This document shows, piece by piece, positions 1 through 8,581 of a stretch of DNA of 22,720 bases. The translations under genes and the position numbers were made by a program. The notes under the pieces are model-generated. The model ran no database searches. It had not been told where the DNA came from and worked only from the letters and a program-made list of their open reading frames with translations. Positions within the stretch are counted from its first letter, which is position 1. Each line of letters starts with the position of its first letter. Source of the stretch: a virus; IMG/VR virus record IMGVR_UViG_3300020446_000087, positions 1 to 22,720 of that record. One strand, 5' to 3'.

Positions 1-2057
1 CCAAACTGATTAGACCCTGGCGAATAAATACCAGTGTCAGTGTCAGATCCTGAATACAAGCTGACTGCAGCAGCTGAACCCGCTGGATATGCCAACTTGC
101 CATTGGCACTAAGCAAGCCAGTTACAGCAACCGTTGAATCAAACGTTGCCGCACTCGTTACATCTAACGTTCCAGGAACATCGACATTGCTCGTAAATTC
201 AACACCTGATCCACCAGCATCAGTCTGCAAGAGTTGACGCGCAGTGCCGTTTGCAAGCTTGCTGACTGCAATCTCTGCACTAGCGTTAATATCAGCATTG
301 ACGATTGCTCCATCAGCAATCATCGTGCTAGTAACACTGCCAGTATCACCAGTTGAAACGAGGGTGCCAGAAACATTAGGCAGCGCAAGAGTCCGATCAG
401 CTGTTGGATCGGTAACCGTTAAAGTTGTCTCATAATCATCAGCCGACGAACCTTCAAACACCACATTGGTGCTTGTTCCAAGGTTCAAGTCACCAGTCAT
501 TGTGCCGCCAGCTATTGCCAGCTTTTCTGAATCAACTTCCTGCAATGCTGCCTGCACATCCGTTGCAGCAATCGTTCCACTCGCAATAAACGAAATGTTG
601 GCTGCTGTTTGACCAGCAATAGCGTTGGAAACATCGATCAAACGATATTCCGTTCCAACACCGTTAGACAGCAACATGTCAGGCGGTGCAAGCGCTACTG
701 CAGGCGCTGCACCTGATCCTGTACCAGACGTTTCAACAACAACGTAATGGTTTAAATTTGTCCCAGCTGGTGCAGGCAAAGCAGATCCTGCACTAAAACC
801 TGCCGATGATCCGGCAGTCGTTACGCTGCTAACTAAATTAGTGCTTGCGTTGTACGTTCCAGCATTAACGAGGTTGCCGGACAGAACCGTAATTGGGATA
901 AAAGCTGACCCCGTATAAACGTACAAATCAAGGCTGGTCTCGTCCCAGAACAGCTGTCCCTTGAAGTCGCCAGTAGGGAAGATAGTTACATTGTCGCTGC
1001 CTAAAGCACCGCCAAATTTAACTGTAGATTCATTAGCTAATTTATCTGCAGTAATTGAATCGTTGGCTATTAACGAAGTGTTGATAGTTCCAGAAGTTAG
1101 CTTTGCGGCAGAATGATCAGGAATGTCTGCTGCATCTAAAGTGTCCCCCGCAGAAACAACGCCTTTAGCGGTAACTGTAACCTTGGTATATGTTCCACTG
1201 GTTACAGTATTGTTGATTGATAAATTACCGTTTGCATCAACAGCAAGACCTTCATTAGTGGGGACACTTACAGCGCCTTTTGCTGAATTTGTTGCTACAG
1301 GAAGGTCAGCCGAGGTGATTGCTGCACCACCGTTAATCAAACCATTAGCATCGTAAGTAACAAGATGTTTAGTGCTACTTGCGGTAACACTATTGTCAAT
1401 TTGAATCGTGTCGGTATTTAAAGTAAGTCCGCCACCATTAACAATAACGCCACCCTTTGAGGTAGTTGTAGCTGTAGGCAAGTCACCACCATCAATCGTG
1501 CGGTAACCAACCGTTCCAGCAGACCCTACAGGGCCTGCAAGGAATTGTGCGGCAGAAGTTGTATCGTCAATTGACGCTGTAATTGTTGCCGTTCCACTGC
1601 TTACAGCCGTGCTTATGTTGATAATGCCTGATGTGGTATCAGTGAAGGCATTAATAGAACCAGGAGCAACAGAATTAACCCATTGAGTTCCATTCCAAAC
1701 ATAAAGCTTGTTATCGTCAATTGTTAGAGCAAGCTGTCCTGTGTACTGACCTGAAGTCGGCAAACTTGACTGAACAACGACAATTGCATTATTTGAAATT
1801 TTTGCTCCAGAAACTTGAGCGTCTCCAAGCTTTGCTGTTGTGATTGCATTGTCAGCAATAGCTGCTGTAGCAATACCACCAGCAACATATGAAATTTTTG
1901 AGCTTGAGATGGAAGCAGCAGTTACTGCGCTAAGTCCCTCAGTTAGTAGGGCCGCGACTGTAATTCTCTTAGTCTCGTTCCCGTCTACAATTGCTAGCTC
2001 CTCACTAGAGTCAAGACTTGTAAGAGGGTTTAGCTCTGAAATCTTTCTGTTAGACAT
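1..2057 (-). CDS. Tail fibre / receptor-binding structural protein, C-terminus beyond window
   Basis: The minus-strand frame starts at ATG 2057. It reads correctly at every point I checked, including the left edge, giving at least 685 residues. A GAGGG ribosome-binding site lies 4 bases before the ATG. The N-terminus reads MSNRKISELNPLTSLDSSEE, a style common at the start of phage fibre proteins. The body is low in cysteine, rich in Ala, Ser, Thr, Gly and Asn, and built from imperfect repeats such as DLPTATTTSKGGVIV and DLPVATNSAKGAVSV. Later come NADINASAEIAVSKL and, at the left edge, DTDTGIYSPGSNQF, motifs I associate with trimeric fibres of marine and cyanobacterial phages. Its position last in the tail module, after the tail tip genes, fits a fibre attached to the tip that recognises the host surface. 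The family is inferred from style and position; the receptor and the C-terminal tip or chaperone domain are not visible. Confidence 0.8.
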   Translation of the reverse strand, partial: MSNRKISELNPLTSLDSSEELAIVDGNETKRITVAALLTEGLSAVTAASISSSKISYVAGGIATAAIADNAITTAKLGDAQVSGAKISNNAIVVVQSSLPTSGQYTGQLALTIDDNKLYVWNGTQWVNSVAPGSINAFTDTTSGIINISTAVSSGTATITASIDDTTSAAQFLAGPVGSAGTVGYRTIDGGDLPTATTTSKGGVIVNGGGLTLNTDTIQIDNSVTASSTKHLVTYDANGLINGGAAITSADLPVATNSAKGAVSVPTNEGLAVDANGNLSINNTVTSGTYTKVTVTAKGVVSAGDTLDAADIPDHSAAKLTSGTINTSLIANDSITADKLANESTVKFGGALGSDNVTIFPTGDFKGQLFWDETSLDLYVYTGSAFIPITVLSGNLVNAGTYNASTNLVSSVTTAGSSAGFSAGSALPAPAGTNLNHYVVVETSGTGSGAAPAVALAPPDMLLSNGVGTEYRLIDVSNAIAGQTAANISFIASGTIAATDVQAALQEVDSEKLAIAGGTMTGDLNLGTSTNVVFEGSSADDYETTLTVTDPTADRTLALPNVSGTLVSTGDTGSVTSTMIADGAIVNADINASAEIAVSKLANGTARQLLQTDAGGSGVEFTSNVDVPGTLDVTSAATFDSTVAVTGLLSANGKLAYPAGSAAAVSLYSGSDTDTGIYSPGSNQF
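1260..1499 (-). repeat. Imperfect protein-level repeats inside the tail fibre
   Basis: Two related segments are encoded about 180 bases apart on the minus strand. One reads DLPTATTTSKGGVIV (near 1440-1484) and the other DLPVATNSAKGAVSV (near 1261-1305). Each is followed by a GL-rich stretch that ends in IDNSVT or INNTVT. The DNA is diverged, so this is an old modular duplication of a beta-rich shaft unit rather than a recent copy. Confidence 0.6.
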
Positions 2058-2105
2058 GAAGCCCTCAAGGACGAAACCACTGATGGCTCCATCATAGTGC
2101 TATGC

Positions 2106-2981
2106 CTAGGTTTGCTCCAAATTCAATTTACTGTTGCTTCCCTGCTCGAGCAGCAGGAACGATCCATCTTCAAGAAGGAGATCAAATCTATCTTCCAGAT
2201 TCATCCGAAGCGTAATCGCATTTGTCGTGACAAAGTCAGCAGTAATCTGAACAAGCTGTGCGGGAGTGAATTGGAGCGCACACGCCGTCAATATTCCTTG
2301 AAACTCGTACCATATTGAATCGTCCGCACCTGAAGGATGATTTGCAGGATTGTAGTTTGCAGTTTTTATGTAAAATCTACCTTGAAAGGAACTGCCAACC
2401 TTAGTTCGCAGGAGCAACTCTAGTAAATAGTTGGGAATCTCTTTAACAGTTTCTCCCGCATATTCCCATTCGCAAGCCATTCGGCCAGATCCAGAAATCA
2501 GACTTGAGATGCTGCTTCTAAACTGATCAGACAATGTCGTAACATCAACCGTATCTCTTTGAGTGTTTAATTCATAATTTTGAACTTTTGCTAATACCTT
2601 GTAGTTTGAGTCTTGAACTCTTAGTCTAATTTTGATATCACTCGATATCGAGGCTAATGCTATTGCATTATTTACGTCACCACCAATTGACTGAGCAAAA
2701 GTGCTGTAAAGCCTAATACCTCCAACTTCGTCTACATTCACAAATCTTTCTATTTTTGGCCTGCTATAGCCCGATATAAAACTTAAGTTCGTAGAGCCAT
2801 CTTCGCTCTCGAATACAACTTCGTCTCCCGTCATTAATTGACGCTGAGCAAAGTCAAATTCAAAACTAAATCTTTTTGCAATTACGTCTACGTGACGATC
2901 TTGAACAGTAGCAATAATGCTGTTGCCATCAAACTCACGTTTGAGTTCAACTTCTCCAAATGTCCCTAAATAAACGCTCAT
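2106..2981 (-). CDS. Minor tail protein with tail-tube-like domain and LLLE-rich C-terminus
   Basis: This 291-residue protein has three visible parts. Residues 1 to about 120 form a beta-rich N-terminal region of unknown fold. About 125-262 forms a second region containing AKVQNYELNTQRDTVDVTTL and SGSGRMACEWEY. The last ~30 residues are repetitive, with LLLEDGS and LLLEQGS. The middle region aligns by eye with the neighbouring 169-residue protein (AKVQNWSLST, STTGSCRILYY), and both look like phage tail tube domains. It starts at ATG 2981, overlapping the previous stop by one base (TAATG), so translation is probably coupled. The place between the J-like protein and the fibre suggests a tip ring or a fibre adaptor. 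I recall similar proteins in cyanobacterial viruses; the exact role is inference. Confidence 0.65.
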   Translation of the reverse strand: MSVYLGTFGEVELKREFDGNSIIATVQDRHVDVIAKRFSFEFDFAQRQLMTGDEVVFESEDGSTNLSFISGYSRPKIERFVNVDEVGGIRLYSTFAQSIGGDVNNAIALASISSDIKIRLRVQDSNYKVLAKVQNYELNTQRDTVDVTTLSDQFRSSISSLISGSGRMACEWEYAGETVKEIPNYLLELLLRTKVGSSFQGRFYIKTANYNPANHPSGADDSIWYEFQGILTACALQFTPAQLVQITADFVTTNAITLRMNLEDRFDLLLEDGSFLLLEQGSNSKLNLEQT

Positions 2982-3490
2982 TAGATTTCAACCTTAACTG
3001 GAGCGCCTTGGCACTGGAATTGTATGTCAGCAGCCGCAACCTCGCCAACGCTCATTGACAAAGAAGCGCTAGTGATGAAAACCCTCATATCAATATATTT
3101 GCCATCAGTAGTTCCGTCGTCAATCAATAGTCGCAGACGAAATGTTTTCGATAAAGTATCCGTGTTGTTTTGATCTAGAGATGCACCGTTAACAATCCCA
3201 GATACGCTATCACGTTGTTTAAACACCTTGTTCAAGAAAGTGCTTGCGCTGTTGGTAGTGTTAGTCACTCCTGGCAATTCTTGATAATACAAAATACGGC
3301 AACTCCCTGTGGTCGACCTTCCTACAGGAATAAAAACATCATCTGTTTGACCTAATGTTTTAGTGCTAACTAATGACACTGATGTACTAAGACTCCAGTT
3401 CTGAACCTTTGCTATCTCAGTCCCTGCAACATCGTTTTCAGTTGTGTCGTTTAGAAACAGCTTGCCAGAAGCGCCAGTGAAAAGAGTCAT
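2981..3490 (-). CDS. Tail-tube-like minor tail protein
   Basis: This 169-residue protein has the look of a single tail tube domain. An N-terminal strand (GASGKLFLNDT) is followed by AKVQNWSLSTSVSLVSTKTL, then the STTGSCRILYY segment, and a C-terminal strand block ending GAPVKVEI. Tube domains of siphophages commonly pair such an early signature with a late GEV-type strand; here the late strand reads MSVGEVAAADIQFQ. It is not the major tube protein, because that gene is present at the expected place (12848-13786). It may form a ring at the tail tip. It starts at ATG 3490 in a TGATG overlap with the upstream gene and ends in a TAATG overlap with the next, so it belongs to a translationally coupled group of four. 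The function is inferred from sequence style and position. Confidence 0.65.
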   Translation of the reverse strand: MTLFTGASGKLFLNDTTENDVAGTEIAKVQNWSLSTSVSLVSTKTLGQTDDVFIPVGRSTTGSCRILYYQELPGVTNTTNSASTFLNKVFKQRDSVSGIVNGASLDQNNTDTLSKTFRLRLLIDDGTTDGKYIDMRVFITSASLSMSVGEVAAADIQFQCQGAPVKVEI

Positions 3491-3879
3491 CAGAGAACGC
3501 CAATCAGGTTCACTGTAACAGTGCTACGTCCAGAAGCCACCTGCACAACCTGAGGCGGACCCTCGTATCGGTAACTGTTTCCGTGCGTTTGCGCTCCAAG
3601 CGCATCGTTGTTCCCTTTCCAGCCACCACGGCTACCGGTAGTACCACTAACTTCAAACGTATTAAACGTGCCCTTCATGGCGTCATAGTGGTCTAGAAAA
3701 AGCTCGGCATTAGCGTCTGAAATGTTGGCGTAGGACAAAGACAGCTTCATTTCTGTGCGGTTGCTGCCATAAAGGATTCGATGCTCAACACCGTTTTGAG
3801 CCTTATAGGTTTTTATTGGAAAATTACCAGCCTCAAAAGATCGGCTGGTCGGAACAAGCGTGGGAAACGTGATGGTCAT
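3490..3879 (-). CDS. Small tail tip protein
   Basis: A 129-residue soluble protein with no signal peptide or membrane segment. The N-terminus has FPTLVPTSRSFEAGNFPIK followed by ILYGSNRTEMKLSLSYANI, and the middle has the segment DANAELFLDHYDAMKGTFNT. I recall this pattern in small tail proteins near the J-like gene of marine phages and prophages, and it resembles proteins loosely called minor or distal tail proteins. The gene starts in an ATGA overlap with the end of the J-like gene and ends in a TGATG overlap with the tube-like gene, so it is made from the same message. A role in closing the tail tip or in fibre attachment is inference; no catalytic residues are apparent. Confidence 0.65.
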   Translation of the reverse strand: MTITFPTLVPTSRSFEAGNFPIKTYKAQNGVEHRILYGSNRTEMKLSLSYANISDANAELFLDHYDAMKGTFNTFEVSGTTGSRGGWKGNNDALGAQTHGNSYRYEGPPQVVQVASGRSTVTVNLIGVL

Positions 3880-6800
3880 GAGTCAATACTAAAGGCACTG
3901 TCATCGCTGACAGCAGCAGCTATTTTGCTGGTGCCGTCAGGATTGCAGGGGTGTTCCGAAGCGACAATATCAACAATACCGTCTTGAGAAAAAGTCAGCT
4001 GCTCAACGATATAAATATTCTCAGAAACAGTAGTGTCTTCAACTGTAAATACAATGTTGCGGAAAGTAGAGCTTTCTACTTTTCCATTGCTTACGTGCAT
4101 TGGTCCTTCGCTGATATCATCGCTTCCTATTTTGAAAAAGACAACGTTGTAAGTGCCATCAGGCAGGTCCCTGACGCTGGTTACTACTCCTGAGCTATTA
4201 ACAGTTCCAGTATTGGCTGCATTATACGGACTCGCTTCAGTTATTACTTTGATGTAAGAACCCGCTCCAATACTTAACCCTTCGGCTGTCGTCGAAAAAC
4301 TAATCGTATGCGTAACGTAAGCCCTAAGCGCCAGAAAATACTTAGCGACTTTTATAGCATGATCTTTTGAGGTGCAAAATTGAGTTAAATCAAATTGCTC
4401 TTCAGGAAGAAGATCAACCCCAGGAGAGGTGAAATCATCAGTGTCATCAGCGCCTTTAACAATAACAATTTGCTCTTCTGGCAGCCTATTTTTGCGCTCT
4501 TGCCTGTAACGTACAACCGCTCTAAAGGCTCTACGCTCTTCCGCTCCAAGGTATTCCAGCTTGTATGAATCCTCAAGAATATTACCGCCAGTAAAAATTT
4601 GTTTTACGTTTACAGCGCCAGTGTCAATTTCCCCTCCTTTTGTAACTGGAATGGCAGGTTTTACAGAAAATTTACCGTCAGAAATAATAAAATTGCACAG
4701 AAAATACGGTGCAAGCTCACTAATAAACTGACGCAAATTAGTCCTTTCTACAATAGGGCCATTAAAAAATAATTTTTGATGTTCAAGAAATTTAGACGTA
4801 TTTATTAAATCTTGTTTGTCTACCAAGTAATCGTTGCGTTTCTCGTTTACACCAAGCAAACCGCCTGCACCGGCTCTTTGATCTGTAAGCAGAAAATAAA
4901 CCAGGTCAGTAAACAAGTTGCTTGGCCCGACAGTATTTATGTCTCCGTAAGCTCTTCTTAGAGAAGGGTGCAAACGTTCCACCGGCAACCCTTTTCCTAA
5001 CCAGCAACGCATTTGATCAAGAGCCGTAAAGTTGCGGCTTGCTTTCAACGACAAACCAGCAATAGTAAGATTGGACATTTCGGCTTTGCTATCATTTATT
5101 TGGGCTTCATTTATGTAAACAATCTCATGCTCTGGTTTTGTGTTATTTGATTTGTCAACAAAATCTCGGTAAAAACTAATATCTGAAATTTGAGTTTGCT
5201 CGGCAAAAAACAGTTCAGCCTCGATAACCGGTGGCACAGTGCTTTCGTAGCTAACATCTGTAATTTTGTAAGTCGCCCCAACGTGGCTATAGCCGGTTTT
5301 AAACGGGTTATCTGCACTTACAGCTCTTCTAGAGCTAAAAGTGTCGCCTACGTTCCAGGTCTTTGATGTTGAGTCGTCTTGAACAATTTCAGTAATTTGT
5401 GGCGCCAACCAACCAAATTCATTTCCGACTGTTGTACCTGCACTTTCAACGTCAGGAAATGATACAACCGAAGAAGTTAGCTTTACTCTAATGCTTTTAT
5501 CGCCTTGAGTAAAAGTTCTTGTAATTGTTTTGCTGTCATTTGGCGGTCTATCTACCGCTCCAAAACCAACTTCATACATCCACGCTTGAAGTCTTGCGCC
5601 TAAAGTTACATTTTTTGTAACTCCGTTAATTCTTAGGCGCATTCCCGAAAAACTCAAAGTTCCATCGGGATGGTTTGCTGCGAAGGGATTGTAATTTTCA
5701 GAATTAGGATCGGTAGAATAATCAGCCTGCCCGGTGACAACATTTGTTGCTTCGCTGCCTCTTTTAACTTCAATTTTTTGCCCATCACTAAAACCTCCGC
5801 CGCTGCCAATAACTTTAACACTAATAAATTTCCAAGCAGTAGATTCACTGCTGTAATCTACAGCGTTTATTTTCCGTAATGTCCACTTTAAATGCAACCA
5901 ACTTGAGTGACTTCCCCCAATGTATTCTACGCTCTTAAATGTTGCGTTTGACCCTACATTAACTCCATTGTCATCAGCACTGCCTGCAATTTTATAGAAG
6001 AAAGCCGCTATCTTGCCTTTAGTGATTCCAGGATTACTAATGTTTCCTTCTTTTTTAAGTTGACTTCCTATCTCCGCAATCGTGCCAATATCAGGCTCAG
6101 GAGTAACAGCTACAAAAGCAGCAGCTGTTGGGTACGAAAGAGTTTCTTCTCCAGAAACTGTCCGCCCTCCTCTTGTAAATTCTTTGTTTGACTTAAACCC
6201 AATTTTTCCGATAACCCTATCACCGTTAACTTCAATTTTAATTTTGTTGATGCCAGGCAGTTGTTCGGCAAACTCAATAAAATTACCAGCTCCGTTTTCG
6301 TTTTGGTCTGTAGAAATAGATTGAGACAATCTAATAAATTCAGGGGTGTTGTCATCAAGTCTTGAAAACTCCGAGCCAGAAAAAGGTACGAACTTGTACT
6401 CAAGCTCACGCGGCTGATCGGTAGTAAATTTAATTGAATTGTACTGAGCTATGGGTGTCTGGCCCCGCACCACAAACAATTGGGGCAACGGATTGAACTC
6501 AGATGTATCGCTACTTGCGTCTCTTATAAAAATTCTAAACATAGATGAACGCATAATGCTTGCAGAAACTGTTCCGCTATTTGTCTGCATCCCATCTTTC
6601 TCTGACTCTTCCAACTCTTTTGGGGTAGGTAAACTTTGAAAATTACATAACCCGTTTAAGCGCTGGAAAACAGTGCTTTTAAGCCCAATTTCTGTTGATA
6701 TCGCAGGTCGATTGTTTTTAATAGTTGCAACTTCTACTTTGGTGATAGGGAAAAAACCTTCTCCAACTCCTTTACTCGTGTCTCCAACACCGCTATCCCC

Positions 6801-8318
6801 TATAAACTCAGTGCTTGGGTTTACAACTAGCGGCTCACTCACAATCCCGATTTTTTTGCTTCTAGAAAGAGAAATGTCCACGCATTCTAAAGTAATTTCT
6901 TGACTACGATTTTTGCCCTTAAGAGGGTCAAACATCTGCAATTTTCTTGAAACTACTTTCCACAAAGACCCTCCAATTTCAAAATGCTCGCCGGTCTGCA
7001 TAGCAGAGTCTGCTTCCAGCTGAAACGACTCAACGCTAGAATTAATGTCGTCAACAGATGCTCCTTTACCACCTTTAATGTAAAAGTTTTTACGAATAGA
7101 GGTGTTTTTGATAACGAATAAGGCTGTATCGCCAACTTTAACATTGTCGATAGTTTTTCTAAAATTACCGTTAGGTACAGTCTCATCGTTATACCTAACT
7201 AACCCCATTCTTGGGCTATAGTTTCTTCCAGCTCCTGCATGATCTCCTTTCCCACGAATTTCATTTAAACGATCTGTACTAGCATTTCCAGGATCAAGAT
7301 TTTCTTGCTGCAAAGTTAAACCATTGTCGCCTGACTTAACTCCAGAATCTCCTACAATTTTAATCCGTTCCAGTGTTCTTATTGCCCTTGCTTTTTTGTC
7401 AGAACCCTTGGGAATAGAAATTAGTTGGTAGTTGACTCGGTAACTTGTTCCGTTGGCAATAGCGCCATACACTCCAAAACTAGCGTTGTTAGAGGGTGTG
7501 TAAGCATGACAAAAAATTTCCGAAGCTTTTTTGTCTGCATCGGATACAGGGAAAACAAAAGCATCACTATTGTCATTTGGAACGTCTGGATCCCCTCTAT
7601 GAGCTTTTCCTCTGGTGCCATAAATTTTGTTAGTCCCACGGATACGGAACTGTTCGCTGCTATCTGCACGCCAGTAAAACGCAAATAAATCCTTGAATAC
7701 CGCGTCAAGCGCATTGTTCCCAAGAAAAATACCTTTAAGTTCAGGCGGTTGAATACCTGTATTGCCGACACCTTGCTCACCAACAACAAACATAAGCTTG
7801 GCGCGTTGCATCGTTCCATGGCTAAACATGCGCGACCAAATTAATTTTGGTGTTACCAACATTCCGCCAATATCATCTTTGTAAAGACCAAAAATTAATG
7901 GTATTGGTGACGCATAATCTGCTAACTCTGCAAGCGTTTCAAACCCACGTGAAGGCGTAAAACGATTGGCCCCTGTAATGCTGCCAAGATCAGTAACACC
8001 GCCTTGAGCGCGTGGCATCTTTGGCTTTGGTGTTAGCAGGTAAGCAACACCAGTCAGCACAAGGCTGATGGCTATTTGGACAAGGATTGGAGTAGCAGCT
8101 CCAGCCTGAATGTCAGGAATATGCTCATACTCAGCAGGTCTTACCGCTCCACGCCTTCTTACCTCAGCTGTAAACGCTCGATACTCTTCCTCAGTTATCC
8201 CAATCGTTGCAATTAGCTGCCTTTCGTACGGAAGCAGTGGTACGTCGTAAACGCTTGCACCAATGACCACTGCACCTTCTGCGACATTGGACCGATATAC
8301 AGAATCCCTTTTTGCCAT
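3876..8318 (-). CDS. Tail tip / host-specificity protein, lambda J-like
   Basis: This is the largest product, about 1480 residues from ATG 8318, longer than lambda J (1132). An upstream TTG at 8336 would add six residues but is less likely. The N-terminus has a conserved-looking EEEYRAFTAEVRRRGAVRPA segment, then one hydrophobic stretch at about residues 77-97 (ILVQIAISLVLTGVAYLLTP), as in many J-like proteins. The rest is beta-rich with FNIII-like and OB-like character, and the C-terminus ends with DGIVDIVASEHPCN, similar to J-family ends. J trimers cap the tail tip, contact the receptor and anchor fibres. The gene follows the NlpC/P60-like gene, as J follows K and I in lambda. Its first 106 bases overlap that gene. 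Its middle is clearly AT-richer than the terminase region. Confidence 0.85.
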   Translation of the reverse strand: MAKRDSVYRSNVAEGAVVIGASVYDVPLLPYERQLIATIGITEEEYRAFTAEVRRRGAVRPAEYEHIPDIQAGAATPILVQIAISLVLTGVAYLLTPKPKMPRAQGGVTDLGSITGANRFTPSRGFETLAELADYASPIPLIFGLYKDDIGGMLVTPKLIWSRMFSHGTMQRAKLMFVVGEQGVGNTGIQPPELKGIFLGNNALDAVFKDLFAFYWRADSSEQFRIRGTNKIYGTRGKAHRGDPDVPNDNSDAFVFPVSDADKKASEIFCHAYTPSNNASFGVYGAIANGTSYRVNYQLISIPKGSDKKARAIRTLERIKIVGDSGVKSGDNGLTLQQENLDPGNASTDRLNEIRGKGDHAGAGRNYSPRMGLVRYNDETVPNGNFRKTIDNVKVGDTALFVIKNTSIRKNFYIKGGKGASVDDINSSVESFQLEADSAMQTGEHFEIGGSLWKVVSRKLQMFDPLKGKNRSQEITLECVDISLSRSKKIGIVSEPLVVNPSTEFIGDSGVGDTSKGVGEGFFPITKVEVATIKNNRPAISTEIGLKSTVFQRLNGLCNFQSLPTPKELEESEKDGMQTNSGTVSASIMRSSMFRIFIRDASSDTSEFNPLPQLFVVRGQTPIAQYNSIKFTTDQPRELEYKFVPFSGSEFSRLDDNTPEFIRLSQSISTDQNENGAGNFIEFAEQLPGINKIKIEVNGDRVIGKIGFKSNKEFTRGGRTVSGEETLSYPTAAAFVAVTPEPDIGTIAEIGSQLKKEGNISNPGITKGKIAAFFYKIAGSADDNGVNVGSNATFKSVEYIGGSHSSWLHLKWTLRKINAVDYSSESTAWKFISVKVIGSGGGFSDGQKIEVKRGSEATNVVTGQADYSTDPNSENYNPFAANHPDGTLSFSGMRLRINGVTKNVTLGARLQAWMYEVGFGAVDRPPNDSKTITRTFTQGDKSIRVKLTSSVVSFPDVESAGTTVGNEFGWLAPQITEIVQDDSTSKTWNVGDTFSSRRAVSADNPFKTGYSHVGATYKITDVSYESTVPPVIEAELFFAEQTQISDISFYRDFVDKSNNTKPEHEIVYINEAQINDSKAEMSNLTIAGLSLKASRNFTALDQMRCWLGKGLPVERLHPSLRRAYGDINTVGPSNLFTDLVYFLLTDQRAGAGGLLGVNEKRNDYLVDKQDLINTSKFLEHQKLFFNGPIVERTNLRQFISELAPYFLCNFIISDGKFSVKPAIPVTKGGEIDTGAVNVKQIFTGGNILEDSYKLEYLGAEERRAFRAVVRYRQERKNRLPEEQIVIVKGADDTDDFTSPGVDLLPEEQFDLTQFCTSKDHAIKVAKYFLALRAYVTHTISFSTTAEGLSIGAGSYIKVITEASPYNAANTGTVNSSGVVTSVRDLPDGTYNVVFFKIGSDDISEGPMHVSNGKVESSTFRNIVFTVEDTTVSENIYIVEQLTFSQDGIVDIVASEHPCNPDGTSKIAAAVSDDSAFSIDS

Positions 8319-8581
8319 GTGACTGCGAATGCCCAAGATTGCTGCGGTAGCAGCAGAATGTCCCCATCATACGCAGGCTTTTCAACTCGCAAACCCCACC
8401 GCATTAGATCCCGGCATACATCCCACTTACTTGCCTGATACCAACTCTGCTTAAACGGTGGTTTGTCAATACCCATACGCTCTAATGCCTGATAGCAAAG
8501 ATGAATGCAATCAATATGTCCATCACTACCGTCAGCGCCTAGCCGATACGGCATTCCAATCAGATCACTGCAGTCTGACAT
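8213..8581 (-). CDS. NlpC/P60-like tail tip protein (lambda K-like), possibly catalytically altered
   Basis: A 122-residue protein from ATG 8581; an upstream TTG at 8605 would add eight residues. It matches the small tail-associated NlpC/P60 type. SDLIGMPYRLGADG is followed by GHIDCIHLCY, whose Cys25 is the expected nucleophile, and later come the YDGDILLL core strand and a hydrophobic WAFAV strand. Such proteins sit at the tail tip and cut peptidoglycan peptides during DNA entry. In a typical family member the second core strand begins with the catalytic His (as in HVGIY), but here that strand reads SWAFAVTWQKGILYI without His, so activity is uncertain. The 5' end overlaps the preceding gene by 17 bases, and the 3' end overlaps the J-like gene by 106 bases. 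Confidence 0.75.
   Translation of the reverse strand: MSDCSDLIGMPYRLGADGSDGHIDCIHLCYQALERMGIDKPPFKQSWYQASKWDVCRDLMRWGLRVEKPAYDGDILLLPQQSWAFAVTWQKGILYIGPMSQKVQWSLVQAFTTYHCFRTKGS

Noticed and set aside
2075-2100. Short inverted repeat GATGG / CCATC between the 291-residue gene and the fibre gene
   Set aside because: It has a two-base loop and no T-run; it is probably chance.
34-2318. Several plus-strand open frames over the left end
   Set aside because: They are antisense to the tail fibre and the 291-residue tail protein and consist of low-complexity Ala/Val/Ser/Leu translations, typical of shadow frames.
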